Source: an uncultured Propionibacteriaceae bacterium
Lineage (GTDB): Bacteria > Actinomycetota > Actinomycetes > Propionibacteriales > Propionibacteriaceae
NCBI GenBank assembly: GCA_937988865.1
Contig: CALKHV010000135.1
Span: 1-21,758 of the forward strand
DNA length: 21,758 nt
Reading direction: 5' to 3'
Each line of letters opens with the position of its first letter. Within the stretch, counting starts at the first letter, position 1. The translations under genes and the position numbers were made by a program. Below the pieces are notes generated by a model. That model did not search any database. It was not told the DNA's origin and worked only from the letters and a program-made list of their open reading frames with translations. Below are positions 7,741-14,190 of this stretch, piece after piece.

Positions 7741-8407
7741 GCAGCAGTGCGACCCACGGTCCTACCCACAGTGCCGGGCCGTAGGCGAAGGCGGCGCCGA
7801 GCGGGGACGGCCGCCACCTGCGGATCACCAGGGTGATCAGGCCGACCACTGCGCCGACGACGCTGCCCATGAGAAGGGCGGCCCACCACACCTGCCACGA
7901 CAGGGACGCGGCCGTCAGCCCGATGAAGGCCGCGAGTCGTACGTCCCCGAAGCCGAGCCCACGTCCGAGGCGCCAGACAGCCCAGAAGAGGCTCCAGCCC
8001 GCGATGGCGCCCCCCAGCGCCCGCAGCCACCAGTCCCACTCGCCAGTCAGGAGCGACCCCGCGAGGCCGGCCGCGACCAACTCACCCGCGCACAGGGCCG
8101 TCAGTTCGAACGGGAGGTAGGTGGTCAGCCCGTCGATCACCACGAGGGCGGCGACCGCGGATGCCAGCACGAACCACAGTCCGCGCGTCGCTGGGGTGGC
8201 AAGGGGCACGAGGGAGCCGGCGAGCAGTCCGAGGAGGGCGGCCGCCACGTACGTCCGGGGACGCGCGAGGCTGGCGTAGCTGGGCTTGGTGAAGGCGTCG
8301 GTCGGGTCGTCCTCGGGCTCGGTGAGGCGCGGGAGGGCGACAACGAGGTGGACGACAGCGACCAGGGACGCGGCGGCACCCGTGGCCACAGCGGCGGTGA
8401 TCGTCAT
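7733..8407 (-). CDS. A24-family prepilin peptidase-like membrane protease
   Basis: A 224-residue protein with about seven hydrophobic segments. It carries the two aspartates of the A24 aspartyl peptidases: Asp92 in VVIDGLTTYLP and Asp155 in the GxGD motif (LGFGDVRL). The family cleaves, and sometimes N-methylates, type IV prepilin-like leader peptides at the membrane. The Cys-rich N-terminal methyltransferase domain of full PilD is absent, so this is the short form. No pilin or secretion genes lie nearby, so the substrate is unknown. The ATG at 8407 follows TAGACT by 6 bases and lacks a Shine-Dalgarno. The 3' end overlaps trpD on the opposite strand by 8 bases. Confidence 0.9.
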   Translation of the reverse strand: MTITAAVATGAAASLVAVVHLVVALPRLTEPEDDPTDAFTKPSYASLARPRTYVAAALLGLLAGSLVPLATPATRGLWFVLASAVAALVVIDGLTTYLPFELTALCAGELVAAGLAGSLLTGEWDWWLRALGGAIAGWSLFWAVWRLGRGLGFGDVRLAAFIGLTAASLSWQVWWAALLMGSVVGAVVGLITLVIRRWRPSPLGAAFAYGPALWVGPWVALLLS

Positions 8408-8413
8408 GCCCGG

Positions 8414-8419
8414 AGTCTA
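8414..8419 (-). promoter_or_regulatory. Probable -10 element of the A24 peptidase gene (leaderless)
   Basis: TAGACT on the minus strand fits TANNNT and ends 6 bases before the ATG at 8407. This places the transcript start at the start codon. No clear -35 is visible. Confidence 0.45.
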
Positions 8420-8450
8420 GGGCGGTGGTCGTGCCCGGTTGATCCTGTGG

Positions 8451-8951
8451 TCATGCCGCAGCCCGGGCGCCGGCCGCGGTCGTGCAGAGCGTGGCGTCCC
8501 TCACTTCGAGCAGGGCCACGAAGGCGAGGGCGGTGAGCACACTGACGGTCTGGGTGCGGCCGTCCAGGATCGCCGCGACCTGGCGGTCGGTGAGTCCGAC
8601 GACGTCGGCGAGTCGCGACGGGGGGACGCCCGCGTCCACGAGGTGACGTGCGCGTTCGGTGGTGGATCCGGCTGGGGTGGGTGTCACGCCCAGGGCCAAC
8701 AGGTCGGCCGGGCGGGCGGCGAGGAGTGCCTGACCGTCGCAGGCACGGATCTTGCGGGTCTCGCCGCGCAGGATGCGTCCGGCGGTTCGAGTGGACACGC
8801 CCGCGGCGAGCGCGATCACGCGCCACGGCAACCCGGTGGCCGAGACCAGATGACCCAGCCACGCCCGGAACGGGCCGGCGAGCACCCAGGGTTCGGGCTG
8901 GGCGGTACCGGTGTGGATGTTGTCGGTATGGGGGAACGGGATGAGGGTCAT
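8451..8951 (-). CDS. Two-helix-turn-helix DNA-binding protein of unknown regulon
   Basis: A 166-residue protein with two HTH-like stretches. The first is at about 41-68 (LPWRVIALAAGVSTRTAGRI, with the typical AGVSxxT turn). The second is at about 109-133 (VPPSRLADVVGLTDRQVAAI). No ligand-binding or enzymatic domain is seen. Such proteins are common in actinobacteria and their phages; I do not recognise a named family. The ATG at 8951 is supported by GGAAGG 7 bases upstream. That Shine-Dalgarno lies inside a palindrome repeated three times upstream of the gene, suggesting self-regulation. The gene runs in the same direction as the A24 peptidase gene 43 bases downstream, which has its own likely promoter. 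Confidence 0.75.
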   Translation of the reverse strand: MTLIPFPHTDNIHTGTAQPEPWVLAGPFRAWLGHLVSATGLPWRVIALAAGVSTRTAGRILRGETRKIRACDGQALLAARPADLLALGVTPTPAGSTTERARHLVDAGVPPSRLADVVGLTDRQVAAILDGRTQTVSVLTALAFVALLEVRDATLCTTAAGARAAA

Positions 8952-8959
8952 GGGTGCGC

Positions 8960-9039
8960 CTTCCGGAAGAGTGCCTCTACTTCTGGAAGGCCCATCGAGA
9001 ACGTCGATTTGTGAGGTGGATGACGAAATCTTCAGGAAA
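8960..9039. promoter_or_regulatory. Three-copy palindromic operator array upstream of the HTH gene
   Basis: CTTCCGGAAG (8960-8969, perfect palindrome), CTTCTGGAAG (8980-8989) and CTTCAGGAAA (9030-9039) share CTTCNGGAA. Centre spacings are 20 and 50 bases, close to two and five helical turns. The first copy overlaps the ribosome binding site of the HTH gene. The first two also form a 12-bp inverted repeat (8958-8969 with 8980-8991) with one mismatch. Confidence 0.6.
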
Positions 9040-9054
9040 CAGTGCGGAAACAGG

Positions 9055-9086
9055 TCGGGGGGCCCGTCTGGCGACGGGCCCCCCGA
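9055..9086 (-). terminator. Hairpin terminator of the 11-residue-repeat membrane protein gene
   Basis: A perfect 14-bp stem, TCGGGGGGCCCGTC / GACGGGCCCCCCGA, with loop TGGC. It starts 30 bases after the stop at 9117 on the minus strand. The following sequence has only a short TTT. Like the qcr terminator it has a very GC-rich stem without a real U-tract. It separates this gene from the HTH gene. Confidence 0.75.
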
Positions 9087-9116
9087 TCGGATGTGTCAGC
9101 GCTGTGCGCAGTGGCG

Positions 9117-10310
9117 TCAGCGCTGGGCGCGGGTGAAGCCGGCCTCGGTCGCGGCCTGCTCGGAGGCGAACCAGACGTCGGCGATCGTGCGCTCATACCC
9201 GCCGGACTCGGCGAGGTGGTACTTCATCGACCGCTCGTTGCCCTTGATGGTGTACCCCTCCGGCGGCTCGTCACCGACGTAGGCACCATCACCGTAGGGA
9301 TTCGCGAAGACGGACGCCATGGGGTTCTCGTCCGGTTCGCCCTCGGCTGTCGTCTCATCGGCGACCTCGACAACAGGGGCGCCCTCGTCGGTCATGAGGG
9401 CCTGGGCCTCGTCCTCGTCGACGGGTGCGTGGGAGTCGCCGTGGTGCAATGCCTCGGTCGTTGCGACCTCGGGCTCGTCGACCTCGGGCTCCTCGACGAC
9501 GGGCTCGTCCGCCACGACCTCAGCCGCAACCGGCTGCGGGACGGAATCCTCGTCGTCGCGGTTGACGTAGGCCGCACTGGGTTGATGGGCGGTCCAGCCG
9601 GTGTCCCGGGACGCCAGCAATTGCCGCAGCGCGACAATGGCCCCGCCGACCACAGCGCCCACCGCGAGGATCTTCGCGAGGCGCGCTGCCGCGCTGCCCT
9701 TGCTCGCCTCGGCGGGGGGTACGACCACCTCACCCTTCAGGGCCGCGAACGCGGCCTGTCCCCGGTGCGTGGCTTCAGTGACCACCGGGTTGTCGACCGC
9801 GGAGTGGATCAGGTCGTTCAGCTTGGGCATGAGGTCGTCCTGGATGTGCTGGTACGCCTCGTGGATCGCGGGCTCGAGCGAGTCGCGGGTGTGGGACGCC
9901 AGGTCCATGCCCTTGTCGAGGGCCGCGGTCGCCAGCGGTGCGATCTGCTCGCCGGCGTGACCGACGTGGACGCGGGCCGATTCGGCGAGCGGAGTGACCT
10001 TGTCCATGGCCTGCTGGGCGAGCGGTGCGACGTGTTCGCGCGTCTGTTGGGCGAGGGGCACCACATGTCCCTTGGCTGATTCCGCCAGTGGCGCCACATG
10101 TTCACGGGCCGATTCGGCCAGCGGGGCGACCTTTTCCATGGCGGTAGCGGCGTAGGGCGCGACATGGTCCTTGGCCGTGGCCGCCTTGGCCATGGCTGCC
10201 TCGATGAGCGGGGCGACAGCCTCGGCGAGTTGTTCGATGGTCTCTGCTGCATGGGTCGCGGCCGACCGCGTGGCGTCGGCGGCGGTTTCCGCAACGTTCT
10301 TCTTCGTCAC
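9117..10310 (-). CDS. Membrane protein with 11-residue helical repeats and a C-terminal sunset-like domain
   Basis: A 397-residue protein of unknown function. Residues 1-45 are Ala-rich and helical. Residues 48-113 are six 11-residue repeats of the form E/D-H/K-VAPLAESAR, giving a long amphipathic helix reminiscent of apolipoprotein or LEA repeats. A hydrophobic stretch with glycines at about 211-232 is a likely membrane segment. Residues 250-335 are acidic and rich in Pro, Val, Glu and Asp. Residues 344-397 (EGYTIKGNERSMKYH, then ADVWF and AATEAGF) match the small domain that NCBI annotation calls sunset, which I recall at C-termini of various actinobacterial proteins. The GTG at 10310 is chosen because GGAGG lies 4 bases upstream; the frame is open to 10475. 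A hairpin terminator follows. Topology and role are unknown. Confidence 0.8.
   Translation of the reverse strand: MTKKNVAETAADATRSAATHAAETIEQLAEAVAPLIEAAMAKAATAKDHVAPYAATAMEKVAPLAESAREHVAPLAESAKGHVVPLAQQTREHVAPLAQQAMDKVTPLAESARVHVGHAGEQIAPLATAALDKGMDLASHTRDSLEPAIHEAYQHIQDDLMPKLNDLIHSAVDNPVVTEATHRGQAAFAALKGEVVVPPAEASKGSAAARLAKILAVGAVVGGAIVALRQLLASRDTGWTAHQPSAAYVNRDDEDSVPQPVAAEVVADEPVVEEPEVDEPEVATTEALHHGDSHAPVDEDEAQALMTDEGAPVVEVADETTAEGEPDENPMASVFANPYGDGAYVGDEPPEGYTIKGNERSMKYHLAESGGYERTIADVWFASEQAATEAGFTRAQR
9972..10169 (-). repeat. Six 33-bp coding repeats (11-residue units)
   Basis: Six head-to-tail units encode DHVAPYAATAM, EKVAPLAESAR, EHVAPLAESAK, GHVVPLAQQTR, EHVAPLAQQAM and DKVTPLAESAR. 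A seventh, degenerate unit (VHVGHAGEQIA) follows. The units are also similar at the DNA level, so copy number may vary between strains. Confidence 0.8.
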
Positions 10311-10459
10311 TTTTCCTCCGGTGGAGTAGATGACCGGCTCGTGATCGAGCGGGTCCTCCCACGTTACCCGCGGCCTGTGGTCCACGACAGGGGTTGGCGG
10401 GGGCCTGTGATCAGCCGGATAGGCTGGCGGCGTCCCATCCCGCTTCGAAAGGCTGACTC

Positions 10460-10972
10460 GTGGCCACCACGGCAACCCTGCACACCAATCTCGGTGACAT
10501 CGTCATCACACTCTTCCCCGATCACGCGCCCAAGACCGTCGACAACTTCGTCGGACTGGCCAGCGGCACCAAGGAGTACCGCGACCCCAAGACGGGCGCC
10601 CAGACCACCGGGCACTTCTACGACGGCCTCGGCTTCCACCGGGTCATCGACGGATTCATGATCCAGGGTGGTTGCCCGCTGGGCACCGGCACGGGTGGCC
10701 CCGGCTACCAGTTCGGCGACGAGTTCCACCCCGACCTGACCTTCAGCAAGCCCTACCTCCTGGCCATGGCCAACGCCGGCCCCGGAACCAATGGCTCGCA
10801 GTTCTTCATCACGGTCGGCCCGACCCCGCACCTGAACCGCCGCCACACGATCTTCGGAGAGGTCGCCGACGAGGCGTCCCGCAAGGTTGTCGACGACATC
10901 GCAGCGGTGCGCACCGGACGCCAGGATCGCCCGGTGAACCCGGTCGTGATCGAGTCCGTCGAGATCGTCTGA
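10460..10972 (+). CDS. ppiA: Cyclophilin-type peptidyl-prolyl cis-trans isomerase
   Basis: A 170-residue single-domain cyclophilin without signal peptide, so probably cytoplasmic. It catalyses cis-trans isomerisation of X-Pro bonds. The active-site block FHRVIDGFMIQGG gives Arg61, Phe66, Met67 and Gln69. The block NGSQFFIT (111-118) and His129 in HTIFGEV follow. The usual cyclosporin-binding Trp is replaced by His124, common in bacterial members. The GTG start at 10460 has AAAGG 8 bases upstream. It is divergent from the repeat protein gene, with 149 bases between them, and followed 16 bases later by the rhomboid-fold gene. A cyclophilin-rhomboid pair is, from memory, conserved in actinobacteria. 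TAGGCT at 10420-10425 could be its -10 but is weak. Confidence 0.95.
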   Translation: MATTATLHTNLGDIVITLFPDHAPKTVDNFVGLASGTKEYRDPKTGAQTTGHFYDGLGFHRVIDGFMIQGGCPLGTGTGGPGYQFGDEFHPDLTFSKPYLLAMANAGPGTNGSQFFITVGPTPHLNRRHTIFGEVADEASRKVVDDIAAVRTGRQDRPVNPVVIESVEIV

Positions 10973-10988
10973 CGCAGGGAGAGGCACG

Positions 10989-11639
10989 ATGACCGACAGG
11001 TGGCGCGAATTCCAGGTCCGTCCAGGGCGGACGGAGGAGCGGGCCACCGTCGGCATCGTCGCCGCGATCCTCGGGCTGGCCCTCGCAGGGCTGGTCCTTC
11101 CCGTGCAGCAGTGGATGATGGTCGGCTCGTCGCCGAGCTTCGCCTTCCAGATCTGGCGTCCGCTGGCGTTCGCCTTCACGAGCGCGGGCCTCATCAATGC
11201 CGCGATCACGTCGGCCGTCCTGTACTTCATGGGACGCGGACTCGAGACCGTGATCGGCTCGGCGAACTACCTGGCCCTGTTCGTGTTGTCGGGGTTGGGC
11301 GGAGCGACGGCCATGGTGGTGTTCGGGCCGGCCGCCGCCCTGTCGGGGTCGACCTGCGGGTTGTTCGGGATCATCGCCGGTTATGCGGTCCACAAGTACC
11401 GTCACGGCGAAGACGTGCGTCCCGACATCATCCTGCTGGCCTTCTTCATCATCTGGGGCATCACCGCCGGGGCCAATGACTGGACCGGTGACATCGGCGC
11501 CATCATCACGGGCGCCTTCTTCGGCTACGTCTTCAGCTACTCGCCCTGGCGCGATCGTGAGCGACGAGTGACTCTCGCCGCCATCGGCATCGTTTCGGTC
11601 TGCATGGTGGCTGTGTTCGCCGTCTGGGTCTACGCCTGA
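10989..11639 (+). CDS. Rhomboid-fold membrane protein lacking catalytic residues
   Basis: A 216-residue protein with about six helices and rhomboid landmarks: WR at 56-57, GRGLE ending in Glu86, SGLGGA, and the G-x4-LFG pattern at 120-127. Aligning to E. coli GlpG by these landmarks, the catalytic Ser201 corresponds to Thr122 (GSTCGLFG), and His254 to Asp168 (GDIGAIITG). The oxyanion residues His150 and Asn154 correspond to Asn70 and Thr74. Both members of the dyad are therefore missing, so proteolysis is unlikely and a pseudoprotease role is inferred. The start has GGGAGAGG about 5 bases upstream. It lies 16 bases after the cyclophilin gene in the same direction, likely one transcript. Confidence 0.85.
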   Translation: MTDRWREFQVRPGRTEERATVGIVAAILGLALAGLVLPVQQWMMVGSSPSFAFQIWRPLAFAFTSAGLINAAITSAVLYFMGRGLETVIGSANYLALFVLSGLGGATAMVVFGPAAALSGSTCGLFGIIAGYAVHKYRHGEDVRPDIILLAFFIIWGITAGANDWTGDIGAIITGAFFGYVFSYSPWRDRERRVTLAAIGIVSVCMVAVFAVWVYA

Positions 11640-11649
11640 GCCGCACCGT

Positions 11650-11655
11650 TAGGAT
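11650..11655 (+). promoter_or_regulatory. Probable -10 element of the Lrp/AsnC sensor gene
   Basis: TAGGAT fits TANNNT and ends 6 bases before the ATG at 11662, as in other likely leaderless genes of this window. The AGGA within it could also act as a ribosome binding site if transcription starts further upstream. Confidence 0.4.
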
Positions 11656-11661
11656 GCCGAC

Positions 11662-11937
11662 ATGATCACCGCGATTGTCTTCGTCAAGGCCGATGTCGCC
11701 CGCATCCCCGAGGTCGCCGAGGCGATCGCCGCACTGCCAGGTGTGTCGGAGGTCTACTCGGTCACGGGGGCGATCGACCTGATCTGCCTGGTCCGCGTCC
11801 GCTCCCACGACGAGGTGGCCGAGGTGGTGGCCGATCACCTGAACAAGGTGCCCGGCGTCAAGGAGACCGAGACGCACATCGCCTTCCGCGCCTATTCCAG
11901 CCACGATCTGGACGCAGCCTTCTCCCTCGGGAACTGA
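11662..11937 (+). CDS. Stand-alone Lrp/AsnC ligand-binding (RAM) domain protein
   Basis: A 91-residue protein made only of the regulatory RAM fold of the Lrp/AsnC family. A first strand (MITAIVFVKAD), a helix, then VYSVTGAIDLICLVRVRSHDE and GVKETETHIAF follow the usual beta-alpha-beta-beta-alpha-beta order. The TGxxDL/I turn at about 35-40 is the typical signature of the domain. There is no HTH, so it cannot bind DNA like full Lrp. Such small proteins usually bind amino acids and form rings; function here is unknown. Its stop lies 6 bases from the stop of the oppositely directed DEDD/GIY-YIG gene. Confidence 0.92.
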   Translation: MITAIVFVKADVARIPEVAEAIAALPGVSEVYSVTGAIDLICLVRVRSHDEVAEVVADHLNKVPGVKETETHIAFRAYSSHDLDAAFSLGN

Positions 11938-11943
11938 TCCCGC

Positions 11944-13686
11944 TCAACCCGCCAACGGGACGCCCGGTCGGGCGCCCAGGGTGTGGCGCGCGAAGTCGGC
12001 GTCCCCGAGGCCGATGTGGAGCGGCCACGACCAGTCGCCCTCGATCTCGATGAGCCGTACTCCCGGCCGTTCCAACCAGGCGGCGACCCGTTCGGTCTCC
12101 TCGACGGACGCGGCCGGTAGGCCGTTGTCGGGGGGAATGACCGTTTCGGCGGTCGTCACCGCGTCCCGGGCGACAGCCTGTGGGACGTCACCGCGTCCGG
12201 CCCTGGCGGCGGCCGCGAGGCGGCCGTGGCGCACCACGTGGATGTCCCAGCCGTCACCCTGGGCCACCGCGGCCACGATCTGCGGGCATCGGGCGAGTGA
12301 CCGGATGCGCTGCAGGCGCAGCGCGACGCGCGTGTAGGCCTGCAGCCGGGACGTCAGCACCTGCGCCTCCTCGAACCGTTGCTGCGAGACGAGACGGCTC
12401 ATGCGCTGGCCCACCGTCTGCAGCACGTCCCTGACATCGAGCCCGAGGGCCACCCGGACGCGGTCGACGAGATCGGGGTAGGCGTCACCGGCGACACCGA
12501 GTCGGCAGGGGGCGAGGCAGCGTCCCATCTCGGCCAGTGCGCACTCCTGGGAAGGGGTGCGGGCCGACAGGCGCGTCGAACACTGACGCAGCGGGAAGGC
12601 GTCGTACAGGGCGAGGCAGACCTCTTCGGCACCCTGGCGGTGCGAGAAGGGCCCGAGGTAGTCGGCGCCGTCCGGGGCGACCTTCCGCACGACCGACAGC
12701 CGGGGGAACGGCTCGCGCGTGAGCTTGACCCAGACGAGCCTGTCCTGGTTGCGGGAACGCCTGTTGTAGCGCGGGTGGTGCGAGGCGATCATCCTCAACT
12801 CACGGATCTCGGCCTCCAGATCGGTGGCGCAGGGGTAGGCCTCGACCCCCGTGGCGACCCTCACCATCTCGTCCATCCGCGCCCGGGTCTCGGCGGCGGT
12901 GAAGTAGCTCCTCACCCGGGTCCGGATGTTCGTCGACTTGCCGACGTACAGCACCTCGCGCTTCACCTCGTCGCCCTCGTGCTGCTCCCGCACGAAGCAG
13001 TACACCCCCGGGACGCTGGGCAGCTCGTTGGCCCACACCCGTTTCGCCCTTCGCTGCGGCGACACGCGCCGCGTGAACTCGTCGAGGTCTTCGAACGTCG
13101 ACACGCCGAGATTGCCCACACGTTCGAGCAGACCGTGAAGCACGTCGACGGTGGCGCGTGCGTCCGAGAGGGCACGGTGATCAGGCAGCGTCGTGGCGTG
13201 GAAGTGCGCCGCGAGGGTCGCGAGCTTGCAGTTGGCCACCTCGTCGCGCAGCAGCGCCTGGCGGGCAAGCGCCACCGTGTCGACCACCGGGAACCCCGGC
13301 CAGTCGACGGACTGGGCCTGGCAGGCCCGCTTCAGGAACCCGACGTCGAATCCGGCGTTGTGCGCCACGAGGACGCTGCCCGCCGCGAACTCCAGGAACG
13401 GGCCGAGCACCTGGTGGACGCGGGGTGCGTCGGCGACCATCTGGTTGGTGATGCCGGTGAGCACGGCGATCAGCCCGGGGATGTGCGTCCCGGGATTGAC
13501 GAGGGTCTGGAACTCACCCAGGATCTCGCCGCCCCGCACCTTGACCGCGCCGATCTCGGTGATGGCGTCGTCGCCCGACCCGCCCGTTGTCTCGAGGTCG
13601 ACGACCACGAACGTGACGTCGACCAGGGGGACGCCGAGGTCGTCGAGGCTCGGCTGGAGCATGCGGTAGGCGGCGGTGGGGCTCAT
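11944..13686 (-). CDS. DEDD exonuclease/GIY-YIG (UvrC-like) fusion protein
   Basis: A 580-residue two-module nuclease. Residues about 20-185 are a DnaQ-like 3'-5' exonuclease of the DEDDh type: Asp30 and Glu32 in VVDLETT, Asp114 in HNAGFDVGF, His170 and Asp175 in HRALSDA. Residues about 220-310 are a GIY-YIG domain as in UvrC (PGVYCF, then YVGKSTNIRTR). A four-Cys region follows (RQCS, QECA, GRCLAPC), as in UvrC and Cho, then a UvrB-binding-like helical part. It lacks the UvrC C-terminal endonuclease, so it resembles Cho joined to a proofreading exonuclease. M. tuberculosis Rv2191 has the same architecture and neighbourhood. A role in DNA repair is inferred. I start at ATG 13686 rather than an upstream 13716 because it lies 7 bases after a TAGCGT. 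Confidence 0.93.
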   Translation of the reverse strand: MSPTAAYRMLQPSLDDLGVPLVDVTFVVVDLETTGGSGDDAITEIGAVKVRGGEILGEFQTLVNPGTHIPGLIAVLTGITNQMVADAPRVHQVLGPFLEFAAGSVLVAHNAGFDVGFLKRACQAQSVDWPGFPVVDTVALARQALLRDEVANCKLATLAAHFHATTLPDHRALSDARATVDVLHGLLERVGNLGVSTFEDLDEFTRRVSPQRRAKRVWANELPSVPGVYCFVREQHEGDEVKREVLYVGKSTNIRTRVRSYFTAAETRARMDEMVRVATGVEAYPCATDLEAEIRELRMIASHHPRYNRRSRNQDRLVWVKLTREPFPRLSVVRKVAPDGADYLGPFSHRQGAEEVCLALYDAFPLRQCSTRLSARTPSQECALAEMGRCLAPCRLGVAGDAYPDLVDRVRVALGLDVRDVLQTVGQRMSRLVSQQRFEEAQVLTSRLQAYTRVALRLQRIRSLARCPQIVAAVAQGDGWDIHVVRHGRLAAAARAGRGDVPQAVARDAVTTAETVIPPDNGLPAASVEETERVAAWLERPGVRLIEIEGDWSWPLHIGLGDADFARHTLGARPGVPLAG

Positions 13687-13693
13687 GTCGACG

Positions 13694-13699
13694 ACGCTA
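13694..13699 (-). promoter_or_regulatory. Probable -10 element of the DEDD/GIY-YIG gene (leaderless)
   Basis: TAGCGT on the minus strand fits TANNNT and ends 7 bases before the ATG at 13686. There is no Shine-Dalgarno. The 16-bp tandem repeats begin 36 bases further upstream. Confidence 0.4.
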
Positions 13700-13735
13700 G
13701 GACGCACCAGTGACAAAACCGGGTTCGACGGGGCA

Positions 13736-13799
13736 GCGCAAAAGTGTCAGCGCGCAAAAGTGTCAGCGCGCAAAAGTGTCAGCGCGCAAAAGTGTCAGT
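13736..13799. repeat. Four tandem copies of a 16-bp repeat
   Basis: GCGCAAAAGTGTCAGC is repeated at 13736, 13752, 13768 and 13784, identical except for the last base of the fourth copy (T). A period of 16 is not a multiple of three, so this is non-coding. It sits between the divergent DEDD/GIY-YIG and four-cysteine genes. It may be a binding-site array or a variable-number repeat. There are no spacers, so it is not a CRISPR. Confidence 0.9.
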
Positions 13800-13820
13800 G
13801 GTGGTCTGGATGCTGGGGCC

Positions 13821-14063
13821 ATGGAGACGTTGCGCGTGGATTGCGGCCGGTGCCAACTGCGAGGCCTGTGGTGTGAAGACTGTGTGGTGAGCGTCCTGCT
13901 CGGCCCTGACGTGGGGTCTGATCTCAGCTTCACGGCGGTGGAGCAGGTGGCGGTGGCCATCCTGGCCGAGTCAGGTCTGGTGCCGCCGCTGCGGCTCCTC
14001 CAGGGCGACGTGGCAGCGCGGGGTGTCCGCGGTGGGGTCACGAATGAGATTTCCACAGGTTGA
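13821..14063 (+). CDS. Small four-cysteine (zinc-ribbon-like) protein
   Basis: An 80-residue protein beginning METLRVDCGRC. Cys8, Cys11, Cys18 and Cys21 form CxxC-x6-CxxC, likely a zinc site. The rest (CVVSVLLGPDVG, VEQVAVAILAESGLVPPLRLL) is a small helical part. I recall similar short proteins in Streptomyces beside NlpC/P60 genes, but know no function. The open frame extends back to 13710 through the 16-bp repeats, but that extension is a repeat translation and not believable. The ATG at 13821 has only a weak TGGGG upstream. The stop lies 11 bases before the promoter of the NlpC/P60 gene. Confidence 0.7.
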   Translation: METLRVDCGRCQLRGLWCEDCVVSVLLGPDVGSDLSFTAVEQVAVAILAESGLVPPLRLLQGDVAARGVRGGVTNEISTG

Positions 14064-14073
14064 TCAGGGTGGT

Positions 14074-14102
14074 TTGGACGTCAGCTCAACGTGGCCTAAG
14101 AT
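14074..14102 (+). promoter_or_regulatory. Promoter of the NlpC/P60 gene
   Basis: TTGGAC (14074-14079) and TAAGAT (14097-14102) are separated by 17 bases. Transcription would start near 14109, giving a leader of about 82 bases before the GTG at 14191. I searched this leader for the conserved GGGGAACC core of the c-di-AMP riboswitch known before some actinobacterial cell-wall hydrolase genes and did not find it. Confidence 0.55.
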
Positions 14103-14190
14103 TTTCTCAGGGTCTTCTGCTTCTGCTCTCGTGCACCTGCAGAGTCCAGCCCTGGGTCGCACCGGCCCGTTTCCCATCGAAGGACACCTC

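Noticed and set aside
12379..13713. Long open frame on the plus strand opposite the DEDD/GIY-YIG gene (about 444 codons)
   Set aside because: It lies antisense to a clearly conserved protein. Its translation is rich in Gly, Arg, Asp and Val, as expected for a shadow frame in high-GC DNA.
13736..13799. CRISPR-like array
   Set aside because: The 16-bp units are directly adjacent with no spacers and no cas genes nearby.
13710..13820. N-terminal extension of the four-cysteine protein through the 16-bp repeats
   Set aside because: The extension is just the translated repeat in a period that is not a multiple of three. The conserved-looking part begins at 13821.
14103..14190. c-di-AMP (ydaO-type) riboswitch before the NlpC/P60 gene
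   Set aside because: Such switches precede cell-wall hydrolase genes in some actinobacteria, but the conserved GGGGAACC-type core and pairing elements are not visible in this 80-base leader.
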